Below are positions 24,741-33,516 of a stretch of 64,000 bases of DNA, in pieces. A program made the position numbers and the translations under genes. The DNA lies in contig JAGZHZ010000001.1 in assembly GCA_018366495.1 (NCBI GenBank), forward strand, positions 144,609 to 208,608. Reading direction: 5' to 3'. The notes under the pieces were generated by a model. That model was not told the DNA's origin. It made no database searches and saw only the letters and a list, made by a program, of their open reading frames with translations. Position 1 is the stretch's first letter, and every line of letters begins with the position of its first letter. This DNA is from Clostridiales bacterium (GTDB lineage: Bacteria > Bacillota > Clostridia > Lachnospirales > Lachnospiraceae).

Positions 24741-25419
24741 ATCTGACACCTCCCGAGACCACTTTTCCGTCTTCTATACGAATAATCCGATCTGCCATCT
24801 GTGCAATTTCCTCATTATGCGTAATCATAATCGTCGTCTGGTGAAACTCTTTACTGATTGAGCGCATTAGTAAAATTACATCCATACTCGTTTTAGAGTC
24901 TAAATTTCCAGTCGGTTCGTCCGCCAGAATGATTGCCGGTTTTGCAGCAAGAGCACGGGCAATCGCAACTCTTTGCTGCTGACCTCCTGAAAGATTATTT
25001 GGCATATTTTTTAGTTTCTGTTCCAATCCAAGAGTATGAATAATCCTCCTTATAAAATCTGTGTCTGTTTTTCCTCCATCAATCTCAATCGGATATACTA
25101 TATTTTCATACACGTTCAGAACAGGAAATAAATTGTAATTCTGAAAAACAAATCCAATATTTCTGCGTCGGAAGATTGTCAGCTGTTCATCTCCCATTTT
25201 TAAAAGATCTTTTCCGCGTATTTTTACACTGCCGGAAGTAGGACGATCCAGACCGCCTATCATATTCAGAAGTGTAGATTTTCCGCTGCCTGAAGTACCC
25301 ACAACCGCAACAAATTCTCCCTCTTCTACCGTAATTGAGACTCCATCCAGAGCATATACTTTATTTTCTCCGCTTCCATATATTTTTCGTAAATCATCTG
25401 TTTCAAGAATAGCCATCAC
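24730..25419 (-). CDS. ABC transporter ATPase (MacB/LolD type)
   Basis: 229 residues. Walker A GTSGSGKSTLLNMIGG, Q-loop VFQNYNLFP, signature LSGGQQQRVAIARAL, Walker B ILADEPTGNLD and H-loop MITHNEE are all intact. This is the class that drives FtsX-like permeases. It is the first gene of the block ATPase, permease, regulator, kinase. Confidence 0.95.
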   Translation of the reverse strand: MMAILETDDLRKIYGSGENKVYALDGVSITVEEGEFVAVVGTSGSGKSTLLNMIGGLDRPTSGSVKIRGKDLLKMGDEQLTIFRRRNIGFVFQNYNLFPVLNVYENIVYPIEIDGGKTDTDFIRRIIHTLGLEQKLKNMPNNLSGGQQQRVAIARALAAKPAIILADEPTGNLDSKTSMDVILLMRSISKEFHQTTIMITHNEEIAQMADRIIRIEDGKVVSGGVRYAQ

Positions 25420-25662
25420 GAAACCCTCCTCATTTATTTTTATAAGCTTAATATAGCAGATACTTCTTACAATCTCGTTACAGTCTGCATCAAAAAAGCT
25501 TTTTTGTGCCTCAGATCTTTTTCCAAAAAGGCTATTTTTTTCTTCTATATTATTTAAATAACGATGCGTTCTATCTGATCATGTCATGGTTTAGCAATCT
25601 GAAAATTATATTTCCCAAAAGGGATGATCTATGATAGACTATAGAAAAAGGAGGCGTTTTTC

Positions 25663-26052
25663 ATGAAACATTATACTTTACCGCATCAGCATGGCCAGTC
25701 CATGTCACAACTGGTTGAACATATTCCGGATTCAGAAGATTTTCAAATTATTGCAAATATCTTTAAACAGCTAAGTGATCCAACCAGAATCCGTATTTTC
25801 TGGATTTTATGTCACTGTGAAGAATGTGTCATCAATATCTCTGCTATGATGGAGATGAGCAGTCCTGCTGTAGCCCATCATCTGCGTCTGCTTCGTTCAA
25901 GCGGATTGATTGAGTCCAGACGTGAGGGCAAAGAAACATATTATCGCGCAAGTCAGTCCTCAGAAGCACAATCTCTCCATCACATGATTGAACAAATGAT
26001 GGATATCTCCTGTATTCATGGAAACGAGCACCATCAACTGCCCACGGTCTAA
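25663..26052 (+). CDS. ArsR/SmtB-family metal-responsive repressor
   Basis: 129 residues. The winged helix reads QLSDPTRIRIFWILCHCEEC, then MEMSSPAVAHHLRLLRSSGL and RREGKETYYR. The His-rich N terminus (MKHYTLPHQHGQ) and C-terminal helix with HHMIEQMMD and CIHGNEHHQ supply candidate zinc-type ligands, as in CzrA/SmtB; CHCEEC sits in helix 3-like position of ArsR/CadC proteins. It is convergent with a zinc/cadmium-type ATPase gene 290 bp away, whose promoter has a matching operator. AAAAGGAGG precedes the ATG. Confidence 0.9.
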   Translation: MKHYTLPHQHGQSMSQLVEHIPDSEDFQIIANIFKQLSDPTRIRIFWILCHCEECVINISAMMEMSSPAVAHHLRLLRSSGLIESRREGKETYYRASQSSEAQSLHHMIEQMMDISCIHGNEHHQLPTV

Positions 26053-26339
26053 AGGTCATAAACTTGTAACTGCCCCGTCGTAAGGAAACGATCAGCCTCC
26101 GCATGGCTCCTTCTGTGAAACTGCTTTTTGTTTTTTCTAACACAGTCCGCTAAATTTAAAGAAACATTCGCTATAGTGGACTTTTGACATTGACTATCGA
26201 GTACAATATCAAACCCGCAAAAGAAAAGATTGCTAATAAAAAAACAGCAAAAACCCTTTAACAAGTTTACAGGGTTTTTGCCGCTCATTTCTAACAGGAA
26301 GAATACCAATCTCTCTGTTCTGCTCCCACTTATCTCCTA
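26053..26339. other. Convergent intergenic region with possible IS200/IS605-derived sequence and terminator
   Basis: After arsR, CAACTGCCCACGG, TAAAGGTCATAAACTTG and AACTGCCCCGTCGTAAGG form a structured GC-richer stretch resembling non-coding ends of tnpB elements. The region ends with a terminator at 26248-26280. No gene is supported. Confidence 0.35.
26248..26280. terminator. Bidirectional terminator between arsR and the P-type ATPase
   Basis: CAAAAACCCT and AGGGTTTTTG pair around a 13-nt loop with flanking A and T runs on both sides. Confidence 0.75.
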
Positions 26340-28226
26340 TTACAGATTATGAACTTTTAGAGCACGAATCGCATTTAAAATTGCAAGAATCATAACGCCT
26401 ACGTCTGCAAAAATTGCAGCCCACATATTTGCCATACCAACTGCTCCAAGTCCCAGACATGCAAATTTAATCACCAGAGCAAATGTAATATTTTGATATA
26501 CAATGCGCAGACATTTCTGAGAAATTTTAATTGCCTTCGAGATCTTTAATGGATCATCATCCATCAAAACTATGTCTGCCGCCTCAATAGCCGCATCAGA
26601 TCCCATTGCGCCCATTGCAATTCCGATATCTGCGCGCGTCAAAACAGGGGCATCGTTGATGCCATCTCCGACAAAAGCAAGTTTCTCTTTCTCAAATTTT
26701 TTTGAAAGCAGTTCTTCTACTTTTGATACTTTATCTCCCGGAAGCAATTCGCTGTATACCTCATCAATTCCAAGAGACTGTGCTACTTGGTCTGCCACGC
26801 GTTTTGCATCTCCCGTCAGCATAACCGTCTTTTTTATTCCTGCTTTTTTCAGCTGTGCAACTGCTTTCTGCGCATGTGGTTTCACAATGTCAGAAATCAC
26901 GATATGTCCGGCATATTCGCCGTCAATCGCCATATGAATGATCGTTCCTACTTTATGACATTCCTGATAAGTCACATTTAATTTTTCCATCAGTTTGCCG
27001 TTTCCTGCCGCTACTTCACGACCATCTACTTTTGCAATAATTCCATGTCCGCTAATTTCCTGAATATCCTGAACTCTGCTTCTGTCAATTTCTTTTCCAT
27101 AAGCTTTCTGAAGGCTTTTACTGATTGGATGGGAGGAAGCACATTCTGCAAGTGCAGCATATTCTAACAATTTCTCTTCTTCCATTTGATTATGGTGAAC
27201 TCCGCTGACCTCAAATACGCCCTGTGTCAAAGTCCCTGTCTTATCAAAGACTACATATTTTGCCTGGGATAAAGTCTCCATATAATTTGAACCTTTGACC
27301 AGTACACCTTCCTTGCTTGCGCCTCCAATTCCCGCAAAAAAAGTGAGTGGAATACTGATGACCAGGGCACAAGGACAACTGATGACCAGGAAGGTCAATG
27401 CTCTGTAAATCCACACTCCCCACTGTGCCGTTTCTCCCATGAACAGCATTTGTACCAAAGGAGGAAGGATTGCTAAGGCTAGAGCGCCATAACATACAGC
27501 CGGTGTATAAATTTTCGCAAACTTTGAAATGAAATTCTCAGATTTTGATTTTCTGGAGCTGGAATTCTCCACCAGTTCTAAAATTTTTGATACGGTCGAT
27601 TCACCAAATTCTTTTGTTGTCCGGATCTTCAATACTCCTGTCATATTGATACATCCACTGATAATTTCATCTCCCTGATTTACATCTCTTGGAAGACTTT
27701 CTCCTGTTAAAGCGCTCGTATTCAAACTGGATTTTCCTTCTATCACGATACCATCAAGAGGAACTTTTTCTCCAGGCTGAACAACAATGATACTGTCAAT
27801 TTCTACTTCATCTGGATCTGCTTTTTCCAATTTTCCGTCGCGTTCCACATTTGCATAATCTGGACGAATATCCATCAAAGCGCTGATATTTTTACGGCTT
27901 TTACCGACAGCATAGCTCTGAAACAGCTCCCCGATCTGATAAAACAGCATTACTGCGATTGCTTCATTGTAATCTCCGCTTCCTGAGTAGACAGCCAGCA
28001 CAAATGCCCCCACTGTTGCAACTGCCATTAAAAAGTTTTCGTCGAAAACCCGACGATTCCAAATTCCTTTTCCCGCTTTTTTCAAAATATCATATCCAAT
28101 AATCAAATATGCTGCCAGATAAAGCATGAACTGCCAAAATCCCGTTATCGATATAAAATTCAATACAATAACCATCACTGCTGTGATGATGATTCGAATC
28201 AGCATCTTCTTCTGCTTTTTATTCAT
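26340..28226 (-). CDS. Heavy-metal P1B-type ATPase (Zn/Cd/Pb export, CadA/ZntA-like)
   Basis: 628 residues from ATG 28226 (GGGAGG eight bases upstream). The transmembrane metal site is the CPC motif in ISCPCALVIS (about residues 286-289), the actuator loop has TGES, the phosphorylated aspartate lies in DKTGTLTQG, the HP motif in ASSHPISKSL and the hinge in GDGINDAPVL. Together these mark a zinc/cadmium-class exporter. The usual N-terminal HMA domain is missing; a free HMA protein is encoded just upstream and may supply it in trans. Probably repressed by the ArsR protein nearby. Confidence 0.93.
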   Translation of the reverse strand: MNKKQKKMLIRIIITAVMVIVLNFISITGFWQFMLYLAAYLIIGYDILKKAGKGIWNRRVFDENFLMAVATVGAFVLAVYSGSGDYNEAIAVMLFYQIGELFQSYAVGKSRKNISALMDIRPDYANVERDGKLEKADPDEVEIDSIIVVQPGEKVPLDGIVIEGKSSLNTSALTGESLPRDVNQGDEIISGCINMTGVLKIRTTKEFGESTVSKILELVENSSSRKSKSENFISKFAKIYTPAVCYGALALAILPPLVQMLFMGETAQWGVWIYRALTFLVISCPCALVISIPLTFFAGIGGASKEGVLVKGSNYMETLSQAKYVVFDKTGTLTQGVFEVSGVHHNQMEEEKLLEYAALAECASSHPISKSLQKAYGKEIDRSRVQDIQEISGHGIIAKVDGREVAAGNGKLMEKLNVTYQECHKVGTIIHMAIDGEYAGHIVISDIVKPHAQKAVAQLKKAGIKKTVMLTGDAKRVADQVAQSLGIDEVYSELLPGDKVSKVEELLSKKFEKEKLAFVGDGINDAPVLTRADIGIAMGAMGSDAAIEAADIVLMDDDPLKISKAIKISQKCLRIVYQNITFALVIKFACLGLGAVGMANMWAAIFADVGVMILAILNAIRALKVHNL

Positions 28227-28324
28227 CCGCATATCCTCCCTGTTCTTTTATTATATGTTTATTTATTCATATGTTTCTCTTAAATTTGCACCCCTTTTGC
28301 AGTCTGCATCCGGGGTGCTGTATT

Positions 28325-28543
28325 TCAGATTTCAATTTCGCAGTCTGATTCTACTTTTTTGCATGCTTTTAAAACATCTTTCATCACTGTCTTTGGTTCA
28401 TGGCCATCCTCAAATTCTACGATCATTTTCTGTGTCATAAAATTCACGACTGCATTTGCAACTCCTGTCGTCTTTTTTGCCACATCCTCCATCAGGTTTG
28501 CACAGTTTGCACAGTCTACTTCAATTTTATAAGTTTTTTTCAT
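28325..28543 (-). CDS. Free heavy-metal-associated (HMA) domain protein
   Basis: 72 residues from the ATG at 28543 (AAAGGGG upstream). It reads MKKTYKIEVDCANCANLMED, with the metal pair CANC at the end of the first strand, then MTQKMIVEFED, the ferredoxin-like fold of metallochaperones. It ends with CEIEI, adding another cysteine pair (CKKVESDC). First gene of the operon with the P-type ATPase. It likely hands metal to, or regulates, that pump. Confidence 0.92.
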   Translation of the reverse strand: MKKTYKIEVDCANCANLMEDVAKKTTGVANAVVNFMTQKMIVEFEDGHEPKTVMKDVLKACKKVESDCEIEI

Positions 28544-28587
28544 GGTAAGTACCCCTTTCATTATTCTTCTTGTTTATCATTTCAATA

Positions 28588-28646
28588 ATTAAACATTTGT
28601 TTAATCTTTATATCTATAATATACGCTCAAGTCTCTTAAATGTCAA
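28588..28646 (-). promoter_or_regulatory. Promoter and ArsR-type operator of the metal efflux operon
   Basis: TTGACA (28641-28646) and TATATT (28618-28623) are 17 bp apart on the minus strand. The dyad ATTAAACATTTGTTTAAT (28588-28605) covers the region just after the expected start. Its spacing and AACA/TGTT core look like SmtB/CzrA operators, so the ArsR protein at 25663 is the natural repressor. Confidence 0.75.
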
Positions 28647-28765
28647 TCATTTTTTATTGTCTATTTCCAAAATTGTTCTCTCTTTTTCTGTTTGAATCAA
28701 AAAGCGTTTCACTATCATTCTCACAGTGAAAACCGTAGCCTTTCTCTCCTGTATTTCTATAAAAA

Positions 28766-28801
28766 ACGAGCAGGAAATCTGTTTTGAGATTTCCTGCTCA
28801 T
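28766..28801 (-). terminator. Terminator of rubrerythrin gene
   Basis: GAGCAGGAAATCT and AGATTTCCTGCTC pair perfectly around a 6-nt loop; the minus strand continues with TTTTTT. Confidence 0.88.
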
Positions 28802-28838
28802 TTTTTTAAAGATAAGCCATGCTGTCTTTTCTTATTTT

Positions 28839-29381
28839 TTAATAATTTTCTGCTTTTATTTCAAAATAGCTCTGCGGATGCGCACATGCCGGACAGATCT
28901 GAGGAGCAGATGTTCCTACTACAATGTGACCGCAGTTTCTGCACTCCCATACCTTTACTTCGCTTTTCTCAAATACTTTTGCAGTTTCTACGTTTGTGAG
29001 GAGTTTTCTGTATCTCTCCTCATGGTGTTTCTCAATGTCAGCTATGAGACGAAATTTTGCAGCGAGTTCCGGAAAGCCTTCTTTTTCTGCTGTTTCTGCA
29101 AATCCTGCATACATATCTGTCCACTCATAGTTTTCTCCCTCAGCAGCAGCCTGCAGGTTATGTGCTGTGTCACTGATCCCATTTAACTCTTTAAACCAGA
29201 TCTTAGCATGTTCTTTTTCATTATCGGCTGTTTTCTGGAACAAAGCAGCGATCTGCTCATATCCTTCCTTTTTTGCAACAGAAGCAAAAAAAGTATATTT
29301 ATTTCTTGCTTCTGACTCACCTGAAAATGCCATTCTTAAGTTTTTTTCTGTCTGTGTTCCTGCATATTTGTTTTGAGCCAT
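28839..29381 (-). CDS. rbr: Rubrerythrin
   Basis: 180 residues. The N-terminal four-helix diiron domain has the E-x2-R-N-K-Y and E-K-x-H pattern (FSGESEARNKYTFFASVAKK, DNEKEHAKIWFKEL, EKHHEERYRKL), and the C-terminal rubredoxin domain has C-RNCGH and CPACAHPQSYFE cysteine pairs. It reduces hydrogen peroxide in strict anaerobes using NADH or ferredoxin-derived electrons. Single-gene transcript with its own terminator. Confidence 0.95.
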   Translation of the reverse strand: MAQNKYAGTQTEKNLRMAFSGESEARNKYTFFASVAKKEGYEQIAALFQKTADNEKEHAKIWFKELNGISDTAHNLQAAAEGENYEWTDMYAGFAETAEKEGFPELAAKFRLIADIEKHHEERYRKLLTNVETAKVFEKSEVKVWECRNCGHIVVGTSAPQICPACAHPQSYFEIKAENY

Positions 29382-29630
29382 AAGATGACCTCCTCGCTTT
29401 CAAAAATTGTTTTCAACGAAAGCCGGCTTATCTTTATTTGATTATATCATATTGCTTTTCTCTTATATTATACCATTCTTTCTTTTAATCATTCGGTATC
29501 TGTGCCATCTTTATCTTTCCAAGATACTCTGTCTGCTTTTGGATGAGCTGTCACATCTCCTTGTTAGATACAATCTCATTTTTACCACTGAAGTTTTCCA
29601 CAGATCTTCCTGCCCGTTTTAATCTATATT

Positions 29631-30788
29631 CTATCCGTTTACCCGATCCAGGCAGGTCACGACTTCCACATGTTCCGTCTGGCCAAACATATCAACCGGC
29701 TCTATCTTTTTTACGCGGTATCCTTTTCGTACCAGAATTTTCAGATCTCTTGCCAATGTTTCCGGATTGCATGAAATATAGACAATTTTCTCTGGTTTCA
29801 TCATTCCCAGAGTATCCAGAAATTCTCTGCTGCTTCCTTCCCTTGGCGGGTCCATGATCACAGCATCCACTTTTTCAGAATTTCCATTCATTTCTGTCAG
29901 AAATTTCCCAGCGTCCTGACAATAAAACTGGATATTTTTGACTTGATTTCTCTTTGCATTTAATACGGCATCCTTCACTGCTGCCGGATTTACCTCTACT
30001 CCGATTACTTTTTTAACATGGTCGCTTGCGATCAGTCCGATTGTTCCAATTCCGCAATACGCATCCAAAATCGTCTCTTTCCCTGAAAAATTCGCCATTT
30101 TTAAGGCCTTGTTATATAAAATCTCTGTCTGTTTTGGATTTACCTGATAAAATGATTTCGGTGAAATACGAAAGACTTTTCCGCAAAGCGTGTCTTCAAT
30201 ATATCCTTTTCCATACAGAATATGTTCTCTTTCTCCCAAAATCATACTTGTTTTTTTATCGTTTATATTATGCACAACTGTAGTAATTTCAGGATGCGCT
30301 GCTCTGAGCGCTTTTACAAAATTATTTTTCGATGGAAAGATCGGTGATCCTGTCACCAGAACAACCATCACTTCTCCGCTTGAAAATCCTGTTCTCACAA
30401 GAACGTGACGAAACAGCCCATATCCTGTATCCTCATCATACGTTTTTATCTTAAAAGATCGAAGCAGTTCCCGTATGGTAACAATAATCTGGTCTGCTTT
30501 CGGATCTTGAATCAGGCATTCATCAACCGGAACAATTTTATGCGTTCCTGCCTGATAAAATCCTGAGACAATCTTTCCCTGTCTCGTATATCCATAGACA
30601 GCATGTGCTTTATTTCTGTAATGCCATGGATCGTTCATCCCAGCGATAGGGGAGACTTTTCCAAACTCCCGCAGTAATTCTTCTACTCTTTTTTGTTTCC
30701 AGATCAGCTGTTTTTCATAAGGCATTCTCTGCAGCTGACATCCTCCACATTTTTTCTGATGCGGACAAATTTTTCTCTCTTTTTCCAT
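29631..30788 (-). CDS. rlmD: 23S rRNA (uracil-5-)-methyltransferase, RlmD/RlmCD family
   Basis: 385 residues. The N-terminal iron-sulfur cysteines are seen as CPHQKKCGGCQLQ, plus a later cysteine. SAM-binding motif ILDAYCGIGTIGL, the catalytic DPPREG and the nucleophile region YISCNPETLARDL are intact. The N-terminal TRAM domain of longer homologues is missing, as in many Clostridia. It forms 5-methyluridine in 23S rRNA using SAM. Confidence 0.92.
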   Translation of the reverse strand: MEKERKICPHQKKCGGCQLQRMPYEKQLIWKQKRVEELLREFGKVSPIAGMNDPWHYRNKAHAVYGYTRQGKIVSGFYQAGTHKIVPVDECLIQDPKADQIIVTIRELLRSFKIKTYDEDTGYGLFRHVLVRTGFSSGEVMVVLVTGSPIFPSKNNFVKALRAAHPEITTVVHNINDKKTSMILGEREHILYGKGYIEDTLCGKVFRISPKSFYQVNPKQTEILYNKALKMANFSGKETILDAYCGIGTIGLIASDHVKKVIGVEVNPAAVKDAVLNAKRNQVKNIQFYCQDAGKFLTEMNGNSEKVDAVIMDPPREGSSREFLDTLGMMKPEKIVYISCNPETLARDLKILVRKGYRVKKIEPVDMFGQTEHVEVVTCLDRVNG

Positions 30789-30801
30789 TTAGTTTTTCTC
30801 T

Positions 30802-31335
30802 CTATTTTTCTAAAAATTTACGATATTTTCCCCATATTGCTGACTGAAAATAACAATATGCCTTGTCAAATACAAATAGTATAATCTGCCCTGCTGCAAT
30901 AAGTGCTATTTTCACACCTGTATGATATGTGCCGCTGTAGAAGAGCTGCGGCAGAAACAGCACGGCCGGGATATACATAGCGTTAAACAGCAGATATTTT
31001 GCGGTCCAAAACAATCTTGTCCAGTTCTTTCCGGCATCTTTTTTTATCATTATATTCCAGACAGCATCACTGCCCCAGATATAAAATGCCATAATTCCAT
31101 ATGTTACACAGTACAATTTATCAGGAGCCAGAATCAGCCCCAAAATCTCACTGGCCAGAAAAAAACCGAATCCCATGGAAATCCCATATTCACGCACTGC
31201 AATTCCCGTACAGAAAGATGCAGCGGCAAGGAAAAACAAGGTACTGACGTCAATCACTTTGCTCAGCACCAGTAAAATTTCGCAGATTGCCAGAAGCAAT
31301 CCTAAAAAAGCCACTTTTTTTGCATTTACATGCAT
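30802..31335 (-). CDS. Integral membrane protein of unknown function
   Basis: 177 residues from the ATG at 31335 (MHVNAKKVAFLGLLLAICEI), which overlaps the end of the dnaJ-like gene by 10 bp. Five to six hydrophobic segments are seen, for example VAFLGLLLAICEILLVLS, VSTLFFLAAASFCTGIAV and IALIAAGQIILFVFDKA. The N-terminal half resembles small-molecule-binding S-component or DUF2232-type folds, but I cannot assign a ligand. It ends an operon with DUF5685 and DnaJ-domain genes. Confidence 0.7.
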   Translation of the reverse strand: MHVNAKKVAFLGLLLAICEILLVLSKVIDVSTLFFLAAASFCTGIAVREYGISMGFGFFLASEILGLILAPDKLYCVTYGIMAFYIWGSDAVWNIMIKKDAGKNWTRLFWTAKYLLFNAMYIPAVLFLPQLFYSGTYHTGVKIALIAAGQIILFVFDKAYCYFQSAIWGKYRKFLEK

Positions 31336-31940
31336 GGACACATATCGCCTCCCATACATTCACACATAGAATCCGCGCACCACAAGTCGCAGCAGCAATT
31401 TCCTGTGGACAGGCCTCCTCCCCCATATGGCGCTCCTGCTCCTTGATAGCGATTTCCTCTCAGCTTTAACTGATTTAAAAATCCTAAATACTCTGCGTTT
31501 CCAGGTTCCATTGATGCCGCCTGCTGCGCATGGTTCATCGCATCAATATTATTTCCGATTCCCTGGCTTGCTACAGCATAATAATAATGCCACTGTGCAT
31601 TCTGAACAGAAATTCTGGAAAGGAGGCTGAGAGCTTCACGATAATGACCGGAATTAATATAGTTGCGCACAGCCACCATTTCTACACTGGCGCTGTCTCC
31701 GCTGGCCGTACTTGTCTGATTTGATCGAAATCCTCCAGAAAATCCATGTTCTCTTTCATCCATGATCTGTTTGTATGCTTCCTGAACTTCCTTAAATTTT
31801 TCCTCTGCCAGATCCGACAGCGGATTATTGACATAAGAATCCGGATGATATTTCCGGCTCAGTTCCCGGTATGCTTTCTTTACTTCATCATTTGACGCAT
31901 TTGGAGAAATACCTAATATTTTGTATGGATCACTTATCAT
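31326..31940 (-). CDS. DnaJ-domain protein with Cys-rich tail
   Basis: 204 residues. The J domain is at the start, with the HPD motif at about 32-34 (ELSRKYHPDSY), followed by a Ser/Gly linker, two TPR-like helices (NYINSGHYREALSLLSRISV, NAQWHYYYAVASQGIGNNID) and a C-terminal tail with eight or nine cysteines (NCCCDLWCADSMCECMGGDMC). The tail may bind metal or disulfide partners. It overlaps DUF5685 upstream by 11 bp and the membrane-protein gene downstream, implying translational coupling. A J protein recruits Hsp70; its client may be the DUF5685 protein. Confidence 0.87.
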   Translation of the reverse strand: MISDPYKILGISPNASNDEVKKAYRELSRKYHPDSYVNNPLSDLAEEKFKEVQEAYKQIMDEREHGFSGGFRSNQTSTASGDSASVEMVAVRNYINSGHYREALSLLSRISVQNAQWHYYYAVASQGIGNNIDAMNHAQQAASMEPGNAEYLGFLNQLKLRGNRYQGAGAPYGGGGLSTGNCCCDLWCADSMCECMGGDMCPCM

Positions 31941-32784
31941 CTTTCTTTTCTTCCTTTATCTTTAAATTTTTCTTTTCCTGTATCATTTTATATTTATTCC
32001 AAACTCCTGCATATAAAATATTTTTCAGAATCTCAGCGTGCTCTATACACGGAAGTTTTTCAAAATGTTCCATGCAGTCTGCCATCATCATATTCAGCAT
32101 CATCTGGCAGATTTCCTCAAAATTTTTTTCATGACTAATTGTTATCAATGGATTATAATTTCCCTCTTCTTTATCTTTTTCCAAATCATCATACGCATCC
32201 ATCAGATAAATAAACTTTCCAAGGTAAAATCCCATTTTTCTAAGCTCTGATGCCCAGATATCTTCTCTATATGCCAAAATCTCCGCCATCAGTTTTCCGA
32301 AACTTCCTGAAACTTCATCCAAATCCTGCGATTTTTTCTTTTCCAGTTCCGACAATTCCATCAGACAGCACTCTATCTTTCTGCACTTTTTAGGATATTG
32401 CTTTTTTACTTTTTCATATCGCTTATGAAAGCTGCGTATTCCAATCATTGCCTTTTTTTGGTGCTCATCTTTCCAGTCATCCACAAAATGATGGTATGTA
32501 AGCAAAATATTCATATCCGCCGCATACTCGCTGATCTCATTGATCAAAGTTTCTTTTTTTCTGACAGGATGAATCATACAGTGATACGATGCACGCTCCG
32601 TCTTACATTCATATAAAGAAGTCAAAAGCAAAACTACAAATGTCATGTCATAAGACAATGTCATCTGTCCTGAAATTCCATACTTCTGTTTCAGAGCATG
32701 GCACAATCCGCAATAATATTGATTATACACTGCAAAATCTTTCATTTTCATTTCAGGCTTATAAATCGTTACATATCCAAACAT
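31930..32784 (-). CDS. DUF5685 family protein
   Basis: 284 residues beginning MFGYVTIYKPEMKMKDFAVY, then YYCGLCHALKQKYG and the histidine/acidic pattern of an all-helical protein (LLTYHHFVDDWKDE, YLMDAYDDLEKD). The family fold resembles helical prenyl-transferring or phospholipid-type enzymes with DxxxD motifs (DAYDDLEKD), but no reaction is established. CGLC could bind metal. The gene heads an overlapping three-gene operon with the DnaJ-domain and membrane proteins. Confidence 0.85.
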   Translation of the reverse strand: MFGYVTIYKPEMKMKDFAVYNQYYCGLCHALKQKYGISGQMTLSYDMTFVVLLLTSLYECKTERASYHCMIHPVRKKETLINEISEYAADMNILLTYHHFVDDWKDEHQKKAMIGIRSFHKRYEKVKKQYPKKCRKIECCLMELSELEKKKSQDLDEVSGSFGKLMAEILAYREDIWASELRKMGFYLGKFIYLMDAYDDLEKDKEEGNYNPLITISHEKNFEEICQMMLNMMMADCMEHFEKLPCIEHAEILKNILYAGVWNKYKMIQEKKNLKIKEEKKDDK

Positions 32785-32918
32785 ACTTCTATTCCTTCTA
32801 TCGTGTTTGAGACCATTTTATATTCTTTTTAAGTGTACACGATTGCTCGTATTTTGTAAAGCAGACATTCTCATATGGCTTGATCGGCTTCTTTCTTGAT
32901 GATCTGCTTTCAGAGTGT

Positions 32919-33446
32919 TTAGATGATCTGAATCTGGCACATCTTCATCGCTTCCAGTGCATTATCATGACTTTTTGGAGTCACTCCGGCACAACATGAA
33001 GCGTCCACAATAATCGGCACTTCTGGAAGCGCTGCTTTTAAAAGCAATGCATTTGAGATCACGCAGATGTCTGTGCACAGTCCTGCCAGTTCAATCGACT
33101 CGACCTTTTCTTTCTGGTCCAGCTTTGTCAGATAATGCGCCAGTTCTGGGGATCCAAAGGATACCTTGTTGAAAATAACCGCATGACTTTTCGCTGCAAG
33201 TTCTGCAATTCGTTCCTCCAGCTGCCATCCATCGCTGCCTTCCACACAGTGAACCACAGGCAGGTTCTTCCCTTCCTGCGTTTCCAGATAATTTTTCTGA
33301 TGTGTATCTCTTGTGTACAAAACTTCCCCGTCAAATTTTTTTATTTTTTCTGCCACGCGTTCTACAATCTGCTGGGCTTCTTCTGTTCCAAGCGCACCAT
33401 TTACAAAATCTTTCTGCATATCTATAATCACTAAAATTTTTTTCAT
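32919..33446 (-). CDS. Isochorismatase-family cysteine hydrolase (nicotinamidase-like)
   Basis: 175 residues. The triad is visible: aspartate in VIIDMQKDFVNGAL, lysine in the VIFNKVSFGSP region, and cysteine in AGLCTDICVISNALLLKA. DTHQKNY carries the metal-ligand histidine of nicotinamidases. It probably deamidates nicotinamide or a related amide in NAD salvage. It stands between two unrelated operons. Confidence 0.85.
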   Translation of the reverse strand: MKKILVIIDMQKDFVNGALGTEEAQQIVERVAEKIKKFDGEVLYTRDTHQKNYLETQEGKNLPVVHCVEGSDGWQLEERIAELAAKSHAVIFNKVSFGSPELAHYLTKLDQKEKVESIELAGLCTDICVISNALLLKAALPEVPIIVDASCCAGVTPKSHDNALEAMKMCQIQII

Positions 33447-33516
33447 ATAATGCCTCCTTTTCCTTTCCTGCCCACTTTGTTTTTTCGGCTCTTTTCCATT
33501 TTGTCAGCTGCAATGA

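Noticed and set aside
26049..26309. Minus-strand 86-residue frame between arsR and the P-type ATPase
   Set aside because: No start signal, overlaps a terminator, and the peptide resembles nothing I know; the DNA looks like non-coding transposon-end sequence.
29450..29630. Short minus-strand peptide QLIQKQTEYLGKIKMAQIPN between rubrerythrin and rlmD
   Set aside because: Stops on both sides and no start; possibly a relic of a lost gene but too short to annotate.
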